From positions 114,827,534 to 114,891,533 of the forward strand of contig OY804580.1 of the NCBI GenBank assembly GCA_963680875.1: a stretch of DNA of 64,000 bases, given 5' to 3'. The translations under genes and the position numbers were made by a program. Below are positions 1 through 10,939 of this stretch, piece after piece. Positions within the stretch are counted from its first letter, which is position 1. Each line of letters opens with the position of its first letter. The DNA is from Bathymodiolus brooksi. Taxonomy: Eukaryota; Mollusca; Bivalvia; Mytilida; Modiolidae. The notes beneath the pieces are model-generated. The model ran no database searches. It worked only from the letters and a program-made list of their open reading frames with translations, and was not told the DNA's origin.

Positions 1-108
1 GAGGAGGAGGCAGAGGCCGACGACGACGAGGACGACGACGATGGCCGCTTTGTACTAGACCATTTGGCTGAGCTGGATTCGTATAGTGTTAGTTCACTGA
101 AACAATAG
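1..108 (+). CDS. C-terminal end of an acidic protein, partial exon
   Basis: The frame is open from base 1 to a TAG at 106-108 and gives 35 residues. It begins with a Glu/Asp run (EEEAEADDDEDDDD), then a short ordered-looking end, GRFVLDHLAELDSYSVSSLKQ split as GRFVLDHLAEL and DSYSVSSLKQ. The codons are GC-rich, unlike the AT-rich DNA that follows, which supports real coding sequence. Acidic runs like this are common at protein C-termini and do not identify a family; I do not recognise the protein. The rest of the gene lies before the window. No AATAAA was located close downstream, and repeats begin within about 120 bases of the stop. Confidence 0.55.
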   Translation, partial: EEEAEADDDEDDDDGRFVLDHLAELDSYSVSSLKQ

Positions 109-750
109 TCCGCGGATACATCATCCCGATTCTGAAACTGTCTGTCTTTGTTCTTACTCCTTAGTGATGCGTGATTAGTGGAGAAGCAACTGATACCAAT
201 TTCATAGTCTTTGGTTTGACACCATCGGGGCTCGACCCCACCATCCACCAGAATCAAGGCGATCACGCTAACCACTACACCACCGATGAGATTAGGAACA
301 TGCCATTCAACATTATACACAAGAAATTCTGATAAAATACAAAGTTTGGATATGTTACTTTTTCTGGAAGCAGATGTTTATTACGAATTCGAAAAATAAA
401 AAAAAACTTTCAATTCATTTATATGATTTATAAATGTAATTGTTTTACATAGTCTTAATCAAATGACATTATAAGATTGAATTCCTTTACGCTAATATGG
501 ATGTAAATTTAAAAAAAAAACATTACTCGTGGTGATAATCCGCCATTCGTTTTACGCCCACCAATGCATACCTGAAGGAAGTAGTGCTCTATGTTTTCCT
601 GTGGCTAGAAAACTTAGAACCCTTTCAGCAGTTTTCCCATAAAAGCATACACCTATGATTAAATTTAGACTATACAATTTATGAGAAACTTAATTGTCAG
701 ATTATAATGGGATTTTCAGATCTCATCTATGCCTAGTCTGATGTTCAAGA
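109..750. other. non-coding, one SINE head, otherwise featureless
   Basis: Apart from the tRNA-like segment at 226-290 this is AT-rich sequence with A runs. I see no gene in it. It may include the 3' UTR of the partial gene at the window start. Confidence 0.5.
226..290 (-). repeat. tRNA-derived SINE head (fragment)
   Basis: Read on the minus strand it starts CATCGGTGGTGTAGTGG, contains an A-box-like TAGTGGTTAGCG and a B-box-like GGGTCGAGCCCC at tRNA spacing. It resembles the head of the SINE in the duplicated units (10228-10572 and copies). No good acceptor stem closes, so it is a relic, not a tRNA gene. Confidence 0.6.
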
Positions 751-850
751 CATATAGGGTCTAACACCGGGAGAGGTGCAAGATCGGAAAAATCTAAGAC
801 ACCCACGGATGTATCAAATTTAAGGATCTTGCACCTTTCATGGTGTTTGA
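751..850. repeat. imperfect inverted repeat (hairpin)
   Basis: The segment around 751-786 (TCTAACACC then AGGTGCAAGATC) is repeated as reverse complement around 825-850 (GATCTTGCACCT then GGTGTTTGA), with about 40 bases between. It could be a small foldback element; no target-site duplication was identified. Confidence 0.5.
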
Positions 851-1274
851 CTTTTTCTCACCCCTGTACCGTGTCAATGTTTGCTTACTTTGGGTAAATT
901 AATAGAGTGCTCTCCCTTGTTAGTAACTAATGTAAATAAAACAAACTACCTCCCTTTGACCCAATTCTAAGAAAAGTACATGAAGTTGCGAAATGTGGAT
1001 TGATATAGGAATTTATCGCTGTTGTAGCATTTATGGATACAGTCAATATAATTTATTATGAAATGCATTTCAAATACTGCCAAGACACGGATATATGTCG
1101 ATAAATCGACAATTTACTTCAACAATTGAAAACAATTTTTGTGGGAAAACGGTCATGTAGCGTGTCCCACCTAGGAGCCAGGGTAAGATAGAAAAATCTT
1201 TTTTCATCTATATTAACTACTTTATCCAAGAGGTAAGAAATGACCATTGTACTCTCTAGTGCATATGTCAACAA

Positions 1275-1350
1275 ATAAATACGTAGATCATCAAACTTAG
1301 TGCGAACAACGCGTTTCTAGAATAACCTTAGTCAGGTAGTCTACGCTCAA
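1275..1350 (+). repeat. interspersed repeat family B, fragment
   Basis: It carries the family B head: ACGTAGATCATC, then CTTAGTGCG, GCGTTTCTAGAATAACC and GTCTACGCTC. Better copies are at 63760-63960 and 56785-57030. Confidence 0.6.
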
Positions 1351-1474
1351 TATCGACAAAGACATCTTCACATGATAATCATATTCACAGTGTACAGTAA
1401 CACTGATATAGTGTGGACATATCTCAGAAAAAAATGAAAAGTAAAAAGTACCACAAGGTCGGAATATTTTCATA

Positions 1475-1690
1475 TTATGCTTAAGCTGGCTCTATGGACC
1501 CAAACCTTCCCTCTTGGTGAAATGGTGCGGTCATGTAAGTGTTTTCTATGAGTGGGTACAATGCCAACCCTCGCAAATAACTGGACGAGAACATTAATTT
1601 GAAGGGAATATGTTATTCATCTTATTAATCATAGGCTCAGTAGTCAGTGATTCGACACTGATATCGTTTATTAAATATATCTATAATAGA
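1475..1690 (+). repeat. degenerate family C / interspersed repeat segment
   Basis: Around 1485-1600 the order of motifs (GCTGGCTCTATGGACC, GGTCATGTAAGTG, ATGAGTGGGTACAATGCC, AACCCTCGCA) parallels the segment at 40330-40420 that follows a family C head. It is a diverged copy with no coding content. Confidence 0.35.
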
Positions 1691-1779
1691 CATTTCCAGT
1701 TCTTAAGTCATGTGATTAAAATTAAGGTTCTCCACCTTCATACATAGGTGACCTTAACCGATTTTGTCTCTCCTGTTTA

Positions 1780-1915
1780 TGTTTTTGGTTTTCTTGCTCC
1801 CAAAGACTTTTAAATTATTTGGCTTTCTAATATTTTGGCTTTGAGCGTACTTGATGAAGGTTATTCCAGAAACTCGTCGTACGCACTAAATTAGATATCT
1901 ACGTTTTGTTTACAG
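1780..1915 (-). repeat. interspersed repeat family B, inverted copy
   Basis: Its minus strand reads AACGTAGATATCTAATTTAG, then GTGCGTACGACGAGTTTC, GGAATAACCTTCATC and GTACGCTCAAAG, the order seen in the plus-strand copies. Confidence 0.65.
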
Positions 1916-1959
1916 TCAATCGACATTCATGAGCAAACCTGAAATGCCAATACAACTAA

Positions 1960-2095
1960 CGTACCTCCACCTCCTTTTATTGAAGTGTCTGTAAGAAGCC
2001 AGGAAAGTGAGAGGGCTTGAATTTGTACGTTTGTACCTCTTTCTGCGATTTTTCTATTGGATATCGAAACTGTTGCGATAGTGGAATTCTCAAGA
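1960..2095 (-). repeat. interspersed repeat family C, inverted copy
   Basis: It contains TTTTATTGAAGTGTCTGTA, AGCCAGGAAAGTGAG, CCTCTTTCTGCGATTTTTCT and ACTGTTGCGATAGTGG. This is the reverse of the family C order seen at 37108-37290. Confidence 0.55.
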
Positions 2096-2099
2096 CAAC

Positions 2100-2570
2100 A
2101 TATCAATATTGAAATCTTTTTCTCTAAGTGAAATTATAAATAGTAAAGGCATCCCCACATTAGAAGATGCTACAAATATTGCTAAAGTTAAGAAAATTCC
2201 TGTTTGATGATTTTGTCAATTCGTGGACATTTAGGTATTCTTGAAAGTTTAAATTATCTCAACGTTATTAAAAAAAAATTGTATTCGTTTCCTGAATCGG
2301 AAGTATATGTGACTTGGTCCCTATCAGCAATCACCATCGATATCAAAATAAAGCAAGCAAAACGGATCAAAATCCTAGAGTGGCTCGCCATTTTGAACAA
2401 TCAAAATGATAGCTCTGTGATGATAATACAAATGACACACCGACAGTTCTTAGTGGAAAATATTTGAGAATAATTACAATTGTGCGTGATATGTCAGTAG
2501 TAACAGATGTTAGCAATTCAAATACCTAGAATTGACACCCACGTGGAATCATTGGTCTTGAATACTGTTG
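2100..2570. other. no recognisable feature
   Basis: An 87-codon open frame starts at 2204. It resembles nothing I know, has AT-rich composition and no flanking splice signals I trust. I treat it as chance. Confidence 0.4.
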
Positions 2571-2574
2571 TTTG

Positions 2575-2725
2575 TAGTGGGGCTCGAGTTACACGATCTT
2601 CAGTTTTATGTGTATGTTTTGTAGATCGTTGTTTGTCCTTGTGTTCTTTTTCTTTTGGCCATTGCGTTTTCTGTCCTTCTTTGATTTACGGATTCTGGTT
2701 ACGCCTTTGGTATCTGCAAACTCTT
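2575..2725 (+). repeat. interspersed repeat family A, copy
   Basis: Family A motifs in order: GTGGGGCTCGAGTTAC, TTTTGTAGATCGTTGTTTG, TTTGGCCATTGCGTTTTCTG, GATTTACGGATTCTGGTTAC and TTTGGTATCTGCAAAC. It recurs more than 20 times in this window on both strands. Confidence 0.75.
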
Positions 2726-2729
2726 CTTA

Positions 2730-3390
2730 TAGTAAATTATTAGAAACGTTTTGAAAATACAAATTTTATATTGTGAATCTCTATTATATCACTATAGAGA
2801 AAAATTATATTTCTATACAATATCTTAATATAACGTCATTTTTGGGACTTGTGAAGAAAAACTCATAGTCTAACATAATGTTTGAACATGATGTCCTTCC
2901 TGGATGTTGTGGGAAAATCCATGGTCTAATCTAACTCTCGATATATTTTAACTAGCGCGTACTTGGTCAATTTTTAACATTATTTTTGCATAATTATTTT
3001 CATATTCTTTGCATAGCACGACAAGTCTAACCAACACCGCAGGATGATACAAAATATCAATGCTATCTAGAACATATGTATGTCTATTACAATGATATCT
3101 AATCAGAACTCAGCCCGTGGGAACCCGGTAATTGAAGCATGATCTATTGCTGTCTATATATGATACAGCCTCTTTAAAACGGGTGTATGCAAGGGACGAA
3201 TCGAACACATATCTCCATTAAACGCCGTTTTAACAGCTACTTTAATAGTAAGAGATCTTTCGTTACACTTTCCAATATGAAGTGCCGTGCTTATTTGGAT
3301 TTTTGCCGAGTAAACGTTCCATAGGAGCACAAAAATTTGATTTTAGAATTGATAGCTCCAAGTAATGAACAATTAAGCAATGTTCACCCC
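2730..3390. other. non-coding, no feature seen
   Basis: AT-rich DNA without a convincing open frame, tandem repeat or recognisable mobile-element end. Confidence 0.4.
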
Positions 3391-3394
3391 GGAT

Positions 3395-3530
3395 TTGTAG
3401 TGTGATTCGTGTTGCTCAATCTTTAGTTTTCTGTGTAGAGTCTTGTAGATCATTATCATTGTTCTTTTGGTCATTGTATTGTCTTTCCTTCTTCGATATA
3501 CCGCTGCTGAATATCAGTTGATATCTCCAA
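3395..3530 (+). repeat. interspersed repeat family A, copy
   Basis: It holds CCCCGGATTTGTAGTG, GTGTTGCTCAATCTTTAG, TTGTAGATCATTATC and GGTCATTGTATTGTC. The 3' part is decayed. Confidence 0.65.
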
Positions 3531-3539
3531 ACTTTTTTT

Positions 3540-4260
3540 TGCGCGGGTCTGTGAGGGATTTTAGTTGGTATTTTACCCACATGTGGAAAACACTAGCACT
3601 TCCCTTTAATTACTGTGTTTAAACACCTGTCTCGCCTAAATGACAAATATGTTGTTGTCCCCGTAGAAAACATCCCTAACAATATCGTTTTTGTGTGTAA
3701 ATCACATTACATGGATCGATTGATAAGCGAATTAGTTATTGACAATTAACTTGGCAACTCTATATATACCTCGATGACACTTGCGAAAGATAAAATCCTG
3801 CACAATCATATAATTTGATTTGTGGTCATTTAGAATTTCAACCAAAGATCAAGAACTGGGTCTTACGTCACTCTACTGGATTCCTTAATTTCAAGCAGCC
3901 TTAAATTGCTGGGTCTGTCAAATGTTCAATTAAACCTTTTTTCACTTTATTAACATCTATTCTGTCAGCGGTCAAAACTGGACTTCAGAGTTACCCTGAT
4001 ACAAGCTAATCAAGGGGTGGTGTGAATCAGATGTGGATTATGTAAATTTCTAAAGTTCTGTTAGAATACATACAATCATGCAATAACATTTAAACATGTG
4101 ACTTCTCTACCCTGTACACAAATATTACCTACTCAAAGCTGAAAGAAAGATTAAGTGTGTTAGTCCAAATGTGCTTCAAATACAAAATGGCCACCGTAGA
4201 TACAAATATATTGTCTTCGGAAGGGACAAATCTTATTTTGCTAAATAAAAATGAAAACAC
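3540..4260. other. non-coding, no feature seen
   Basis: I found no gene-like frame or clear repeat here. Confidence 0.35.
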
Positions 4261-4263
4261 TCC

Positions 4264-4545
4264 GATTCTACGGAAAGGTTATCGGGGCAGCGGTGGTCGC
4301 GATCGTATGATAGTATGATTTACAAATTCATTTGCAATAAGTGTCTATCACCAATACAGTTGTGAGCTTGAATCACGCTGATAGAGATGTGTACTCTAAA
4401 CAACATCATGTGATACCGCTTGTCAGTGACTGGCGATAGGTATGTGGCTTTCTCCGGGTATTCTAGTTTTCCCTACCAACAAAACAGACAACTATGATAT
4501 TGCTGAAATATTATCGAAAGTGGTGTTAAATACTTTTAACCGTAA
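4264..4545 (+). repeat. SINE-like family S, diverged copy
   Basis: The head GGTGGTCGCGATCGTATGAT is followed by GTGTCTATCACCAATAC, GTGTACTC, GTGACTGGCGATAGG, and the tail TATTGCTGAAATATTATCG then GTGGTGTTAAATAC. Other copies share the tail GCTGAAATATTGTTGAAAG plus TGGCGTTAAATAC, which I recall as typical of molluscan SINEs. Confidence 0.65.
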
Positions 4546-4619
4546 CCCTAACCCAAAAAGTTCTCTGAAACTGTTATCATCAAAATGCTCCCCTTTTTGT
4601 TATTGACAACATATTTGCT

Positions 4620-4765
4620 ATGTTTGGTGGACGTGATTTTCAAGACAGCTGGTGATTTCGGTGATCGCGTTTATCCCATTGAGCTTGAAATAAAGGATAT
4701 CACAGATACAGTTATGTCTACTTCATACCTTGACCTACGACAGAAATTGACAGTGAGCGTTGTTT
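4620..4765 (+). pseudogene. reverse-transcriptase relic (retroelement fragment)
   Basis: One frame reads DFGDRVYPIELEIKDITDT and then SYLDL. The same block occurs in the longer minus-strand relic at 62520-63330 (RIYPTENEVKDTT), where it follows a YIDD-type catalytic motif. Only this short stretch remains, ending at a stop at 4765-4767. It is an old retroelement scrap, not a host gene. The exact RT clade is not assigned. Confidence 0.6.
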
Positions 4766-4849
4766 AAGAACGAACCTTTACAACAAAAGATAAAATTTCA
4801 ATTTTCCAATTATGCAACAGGTACTGTTCACCCTTTTGGACCAAATAAG

Positions 4850-5010
4850 TTCACCCTCGGATTTTAGGGGAGTTCACGGTGCCCGACCTTTATTTTTATG
4901 TATAATATTTTGAAGATAATTTGCTGTCCTTTTTCCTTTGGTCACTGTATTGTCTGTCCTTCGATTTACGGATCTTGATTATCCTTTTGCTATCTTTAAA
5001 TATTTCGTGG
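4850..5010 (+). repeat. interspersed repeat family A, copy
   Basis: Motifs CACCCTCGGATTTTAGG, TTTTCCTTTGGTCACTG, TATTGTCTGTCCTTCG and GATTTACGGATCTTGATTA mark the family. It runs into family C-like sequence (ATCCTGGAAAGTGAG) near 5020. Confidence 0.65.
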
Positions 5011-5079
5011 ACCCGTACCAATCCTGGAAAGTGAGTGGTCAATTTTCACCTAGTTGGTTACCTCGGAATATTGAACACT

Positions 5080-5290
5080 GCAACGAGTCAGTAGTTGTAA
5101 TAAAAACATGGACATCTAATGTGTGGCACGCACTAGGCGTTTCTGTTATAACCTTCATCGGGTACACTAATGTGAAAAGATTGGAAGAACAAATCGTTGG
5201 CCTAAACAGGAAATCCAAAATATGCCTGGGGGAGGGGAACCTTAGTTTTGTTAATACTAACATTATTAAGGAATTCCAATAATAAATACA
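5080..5290 (+). repeat. interspersed repeat family B, diverged copy
   Basis: Blocks TGGACATCTAATGTG, GCGTTTCTGTTATAACC, CTTCATCGGGTACAC and AAAAGATTGGAAGAAC follow the family B order. The 114-codon frame across it is a by-product of the repeat. Confidence 0.5.
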
Positions 5291-6233
5291 TCTAATAAAT
5301 CATGTTAGTCCCGAAACACTGACAACTTGTCAGATAACACCGTCGGGGATTAATATTTCACTAGTAGAGGTATCGTCCCAATAGTGGGGAAAAACAATGG
5401 TATCTCGTTTTGTATCCATCATGCGTTTTCAAATAACCTTTGTCAAGGTCACTAAAAGTGTGTGTCACGATCGTCTGATATTTGGATTTACAATTGCCTG
5501 TGCAAACAGTACCTATCACCAGTAATGTTGTGAGTTCACGGCGAGGTGTACGCGATACAACATTATGCGATAAAGTTTGTCAATGACTTGCGGCAGGTCG
5601 GTGGATTTCTCTGGGTACTCTGGTTTCCTCCACCAATGAAACTGACCACCACGATATAGCTGACATATTGTTGAAAGTGGCGTTAGATACTATAATCCTA
5701 ACAAATATACTACATATAGAACATTAATTAACCCTGCACGTAATCTATAAACTATACAATGTTATGAAAGCTGAGACTTTATCTGACAAATCTGACAAGT
5801 GCTATTATTTTTTGTTCTAAGCTACTAAAATATTTTTTTAACGGTAGTATTATTGATTATAAGCTTGTTTGCATTGTTATATAATATTTCTTGTTCTGAT
5901 ATTAAAAAAGATAGGAGTCTCTTTATGACGGTAAGTAATATTTTTGTAGATAATAAGCTTGACGGCCACCTTAGTGATGGAATTTAATTAAATAAGAAAT
6001 ATTAATTTCGTTATTTTCGCAATTATCGGGAAATATAGTTGATATGGATAACATCGTCGTGAACACACTGCTGATGGAACCCAACGTTTCGTGTTGTTTG
6101 TTTGTTCTAAAGACACCTAAGACTATTAAGGTTGTTTCCTTGTATCGACTGGTGTTTGGATAGCATGGTTTTATTATATAGATCGTTGGTTCGATCGAGA
6201 TTTAGATTACGGAACAACCCGAACAAGGGTTGT

Positions 6234-6307
6234 TGCAATCTCCCATACAGAGTTGTCAGTCCTTGCAAGAGAGCCTGCAAGGACCGACAATTCTGTATGG
6301 GAGATTG
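6234..6307. mobile_element. 74-bp foldback (hairpin) insertion
   Basis: The insert is an almost perfect inverted repeat: CAATCTCCCATACAGA at the left, TCTGTATGGGAGATTG at the right, with inner GTCCTTGCA/TGCAAGGAC arms. It is flanked by GGTTGT on both sides (6228-6233 and 6308-6313). Units 2-4 have one GGTTGT and no insert at the matching site, so this looks like a recent MITE-type insertion with a 6-bp target duplication. Confidence 0.7.
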
Positions 6308-6544
6308 GGTTGTGGAAGTCACAGGGAGTGTTAAGAATGTTTGCAGTTGAGATTTTGTACGCTAATGTAAACGAGTCTTCACTGGAAAACGGGCATATCA
6401 AACTTGGATTCCAGTATGCAACTACATTGAAGGCTTATCCTTCAAATCCTGTTGTCCATGTAATATTTTTTAAATAAAAAGATGTATGACAACCACCAAT
6501 CCAATATAATTTAATCTTTTGACCTTTGAATAAAATCACACATT

Positions 6545-6700
6545 GATCTGATAAGCGTTAGCGAATACCGAAGGGGCAATCAAAAATGGACAATCAAGAG
6601 GCACTGTCAACATAGGGGACACAAGACGAAGAAAAATAAAGCAAAAACACTATACGCAAAGAAACAGTTTGTGTTACATGGCCATTTTTTCTTATAATAT
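6545..6700 (-). repeat. interspersed repeat family A, inverted copy
   Basis: It reads GCGTTAGCGAATACCGAAGG, GGGCAATCAAAAATGGAC, AAGCAAAAACAC, the complement of family A's end. It sits just before a plus-strand copy at 6800-7015 and recurs in every unit. Confidence 0.55.
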
Positions 6701-6799
6701 TGTGTGATTAGGGTTATGTTTCTAACATATTTATACGACAAAATATCAACATCATAGTTTTTTGTATTTATATATTATTGTTAATTGATTAAGAGTAAC

Positions 6800-7015
6800 A
6801 CGACGGTGCCACCAGTGAACTATGAACTATTTATAATTCCGGAGCACCTGATTCCATCTCCTGTTTTAATGCGTTTCATGATGCTCAATCATTCGTTTTC
6901 TGTGCAGTGTTTCGTCGACCATTGGTTGTCTTACTGTGAATTTTCCTTTCAGTATGGTATTGCATGTCCTTTCAATTGCGACTTATGATTACCTCTTGGA
7001 TATCTTAAAACCTTT
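6800..7015 (+). repeat. interspersed repeat family A, copy in unit 1
   Basis: It starts ACACGACGGTGCCACCAG and continues through ATTCCGGAGCACCTGATTCC, TGTGCAGTGTTTCGTCGACC and TTACCTCTTGGATATC. A 67-codon open frame over it is identical in all four units only because the units are recent duplicates. Confidence 0.7.
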
Positions 7016-7639
7016 CTTAGTGTACCACGGTCACAAGCAGAGCTTAGTTGAGTTCTAACATTCAGGACCCTGCCCAATGCTCATTAAAATGACGTCAACA
7101 TTACATCTTTCTCTTGCTAATAATCTCAGTTTGTTTTTTCGTCATACATATTTTTTTGCTTTGTTTATTTTGAGTTTCAACAATGTATACAATAGCAGAA
7201 AATATCGATTAAGGAAGCATTTCCAAATTGCTTTAAACAAAGGACTCGCAAGATAATTTTGAGGAAAGATTTAAGCCTACTTTGGATATGTATGGTTTTG
7301 AGAAACGTTATATATCTAATTTGGTTTTCTCGCATAGTTTTAAGGAATTTCCTCAACGTAATTTGATTTGGTACTGTTACATCCATTTTGTCTGTGTCTT
7401 CTTCAATATCAATGGATTAAAAATATTTTAAATTAAGTATACACTACTCATATTCAACATCGCCTTTCAGTTTATTTTCCAAAAACTGTATAATTGGCCC
7501 TAATTGTGAATATGAGAGAAAAATCTTTTGGATTTTTGAAATAATTAAGAATAATATTTGTTACTAACAAACTGACAACCTAAAAATTGTTGTTTTTCCA
7601 CTTTTTTGGTTTTGTGATTAGTCCTTAATAGAAAGACCC

Positions 7640-7840
7640 ACTGTTAAAGTGAACACAAACTCTCATTCATATCATCAGAACACAAAGATATTCTTGATAT
7701 TTATGATCATCAGTTTACACCGTACTCCTGAAAATACAGTTGATCATCATTACATCTTTACTTGTCCTACTCTATCTTCTGTAAGAATAAAGTTGATTGT
7801 TGTAATGGGATTTGTTTTGTTATCGGATGGGTAACAAGAC
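7640..7840 (+). pseudogene. LINE C-terminal relic, unit 1
   Basis: The frame reads TPENTVDHHYIFTCPTLSSV, then RIKLIVVM. The H...F-TCP...R spacing is the zinc-knuckle-like end common in LINE reverse-transcriptase proteins. It is 5'-truncated and repeated in the other three units. Confidence 0.55.
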
Positions 7841-7844
7841 TAAT

Positions 7845-8065
7845 ATGATGGGTGCCACTAGAGGAGCAGGAACAACTTACCCTTCCGGAACACCTAAGTT
7901 TTCCCTGGTTTAAGGTGAGGTTCGTGTTGTTCAACCTTTAGTTTTATATGTATATTTTGTAGATCGTTGTTTGCCCTTTTGTCTTTTTTCTTTTGTCCAT
8001 TTTATTGTCTGTCTGTCCTTCGTTTTACGTCTTCTGATTACCTCCATAGGTATTTTCCAACTTTC
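7845..8065 (+). repeat. interspersed repeat family A, copy in unit 1
   Basis: It contains GATGGGTGCCACTAGAGG, CTTACCCTTCCGGAACACC, TTTTGTAGATCGTTGTTTGC and GATTACCTCCATAGG. Confidence 0.7.
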
Positions 8066-8183
8066 CTTGTCAAATTGGACACTTTATAAAATAATATTTT
8101 ACTATCAACATAATTCGCTTTATCGAGTAATAAATGGATTCCATTTAACTTGAGGTATTTGCATTGTCATCGTAAATAGCTTA

Positions 8184-8441
8184 TCAAACGTGGTCCTTTA
8201 CATACCGTTTACCTTTATTGATTTGTACCATAGCATATTTATTAAATATTTTTTCTATATTCGGATCACCTGGCAATATGGGTGAGAGTTGTGTATGGAG
8301 CAAGTTTTGATAAGTTTCGAACACATTTCGAAAACAAAGGAAACCCGGATATTGAAATAAACAGTAATCGTATTTCCAGTGATGAGCATAATTCCCACGT
8401 ATACATAGATAATGACACGCCTTGTTTGTGAACTCTTTCAT
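8184..8441 (-). other. 85-codon open frame of unknown origin, unit 1
   Basis: A minus-strand frame starts MKEFTNKACHYLC and ends NKGKRYVKDHV. A 68-codon version is kept in the other units (15100-15306, 21773-21979, 28447-28653) because of the duplication. I recognise no family. It could be retroelement debris; evidence for a real gene is weak. Confidence 0.2.
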
Positions 8442-9284
8442 ATATTTAGAGAAGGAGTAGCAGAAAATAATAATAATTTCGTTCCTATCTAGCTCCCCAT
8501 TCTTTTCCAGTGGCAGTCAAAAGTAGTTCCCGATTGTGTCCTATTCAGCCCTCGTGTCTGTATCTGTTTTATATTGTTGAGCTTGTTCTAGCCCTCCGTG
8601 GACACGAACTATTTGTTACCGTTCTTTAAGCAACAGCCAATCACTAAATCAATTATTCAATTATTTTATTACAGTTCGTCTTGTTCTGTCTTTAAACATC
8701 TATGCAATCAGTGCCTATCATCACTAACGTGTTCATTTCGAGTCCCACTCATGGCGAGGTGTACTCGATGAGACTTCATACGTAGGTAAAGCTTGCGTCT
8801 GGTCCTTTTTTCGTATCCTTAATCATATAATATAGTTACAATACAAACATCACTTCCAGCAATATTTCAATCCCATATTGGTATGGGTTAAATATAGATA
8901 TAAACTTGAAGTAGTGATTTTTCTACTTTCAAAAAAATAGATAAACAATGAACTGCAAAACACTACATAAAAACTAAAGATTGAGCCACACGATCTCCAC
9001 GGTAAACATTGGATAAACTCATGTGCTCCGGAAGGGTAGGCAGTTCCTGACCTACTATGTGTACACGAAGTATTAAGTTAATGGATTGAGATGTACGTTC
9101 ACATTGTTACTCCGAAAACATTTCATTTTCTTTGAATAGAATACCATGTGTTTTGAAGAATTGGAAACAAAAGAAATAAGGATATGCATTATTTTGTATT
9201 TCAAATAACAATGCATCTTTTACTTTTTACGTAGATGTTTTGCTTTCTTTATCACTGCCAAGACTTTTACCGGATTTGTCGTCT

Positions 9285-9670
9285 TATCAGAAGCAAGAAC
9301 TGCTTACCTTTTGCGAGCACCTGAGTTCACCTGCGGTTTTTAGGTGAGGTCCGTGTTGCTTATCGTTTTAGTTTATTTTTTGTGTGTGTTGTCCTAGTAT
9401 GTGTCTTTACGTTCTGATGTCCATTGCGATTTCCCCATAGAAAAGATATTCGGTTTTTCTTTACTCCCAGCTGTTTGTAGTAACGCTCATGCCTTGTTTC
9501 CGTTATTTGTGTTTGCTTGCGCATATTTGTATCCAACACATATTGTGTTGTATTTTTGCTTTGGCTTCTCTTCATCTTGTGCGCTCTATGTAGCCAGTTT
9601 CTCTGGATTGCCCATTTTTGATTGTCCCTTCTCTAACGTTTATCATGACGACAGATACCAGTGGCAGGGA
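9285..9670 (+). repeat. interspersed repeat family A, copy in unit 1
   Basis: It starts with AAGAACTGCTTACC and GAGCACCTGAGTTCACC and continues to TTTGATTGTCCCTTCTC near 9630. A second inverted copy at 9830-9995 (ACGTTAGAGAATACCG, ATGCGCAAGCAAACAC) makes a large inverted pair with about 170 bases between. Confidence 0.7.
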
Positions 9671-9829
9671 AGTTAAAGGTAAATCGTCATTTCTCAGCGA
9701 TTTAAATGAAATGCGATTGTTGTATTATTTACTCGGCAACAAGATATATATTTAATTGAATCAACATTTTAATATTGATCAAATATATTTTACATAACAG
9801 TACAAACCATTCGTACAGCTACTGTATAT

Positions 9830-9995
9830 AAATAAACGTTAGAGAATACCGAAGGAATAATTTTAAAAAAGGGGGACAATCCAGAGAATAGCCAAAATAG
9901 ACGAAGAAAACAAAAACTAAAACACAACACAATATGTGGACACAACAATGCGCAAGCAAACACAAATCACAAATAACGTAAATAAGACATGCTCC
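9830..9995 (-). repeat. interspersed repeat family A, inverted partner
   Basis: It is the reverse complement of part of 9400-9660, for example TGCGCAAGCAAACACAAAT against ATTTGTGTTTGCTTGCGCA. The same inverted pair is in units 2-4. Confidence 0.65.
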
Positions 9996-10227
9996 CTCCT
10001 ACAAACAACTGTATGATATTATGTAACTATGTACATAAAAATAAAAGAAAGAACACTCGGATTAAATCAATTCAATTCCTTCGGGTGTATTTCAATCTAC
10101 AATATGACTAAACTGTGGATTGTGGTATGTGTACATTTTAGACATTTAATAAATTAAACAAAAGTTTTGTGTATGAATAAGTGTTGACGATGTGAAAAGA
10201 ATGAATAATATCCAAATCTGAAGAACC

Positions 10228-10572
10228 GCATCGGTGTTTTAATGGTTAGCGTGCTCGCCTCGAGTGTGGTGAATCGAGGGTTCGAGCCACGGTCGGATCA
10301 AGCCAAAGACTGTTGTTTTTCCGCTAAGTACTCAATATTCAGAAGTAGGAACACAGACTGATTGGATAGGAGTCATAATAATGTGTCATAATAGAGCTAC
10401 ATGTCTATCTGTTGAATGTAACTTCAGTAAGTTAGCGCTATGAAAATCCAACTCAGTATGCAGGGCAAGTATAAAGTGAGCATCATCATCATCTCATCAA
10501 ATGTAACTTGTTCTCGCTATAATATAGCTGAAATATTGTTCATTTGGTGCTAAACCACAATCACTCACTCCC
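10228..10572 (+). mobile_element. tRNA-derived SINE, unit 1
   Basis: The head GCATCGGTGTTTTAATGG then TTAGCGTGCTCGCC holds an A-box, and GAGGGTTCGAGCCACGG holds a B-box at tRNA spacing. The body ends with ATATAGCTGAAATATTG, GGTGCTAAACCACAATC and ACTCACTC. The tail shares ATATAGCTGAAATATTG with family S. Three more copies exist through the duplication. Confidence 0.75.
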
Positions 10573-10939
10573 TTAAAATATGAAAATGAACCGACATGCT
10601 CGGTATTTTATAAAAGGTAAAAAAAAATAATTAGATATTAGATGTATCCATTTTTCCACTTTTTTTTCTTTGGTGGTAAACTAACATCTAACGACATCAC
10701 GGGGTCACGCCAGGGTTCATATTATTAAACAGACCAGTCAGCGAGGAACCTATTAAATCTATCGGTATTAATACCGAGTACACGCCAAGTACAGATGAAC
10801 AAGAGACAAAGAAGAGCGTGCACGGATTCGCTCAAAGACAAATGAAAAGTACGTAAGTCATAAGATATTGTCTTTCAATATGATGATGCCGATAGGTCAC
10901 TAAAATTCAAAAGATTGGAAAACCAAATAACGTAAAAGT

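Noticed and set aside
6785..6988. 67-codon frame identical in four places (also 13710, 20383, 27057)
   Set aside because: It lies in an interspersed repeat (family A) and is conserved only because the 6.67-kb units are recent duplicates.
10228..10300. tRNA gene
   Set aside because: A- and B-box-like motifs are present but the acceptor stem does not pair and it continues into a SINE body.
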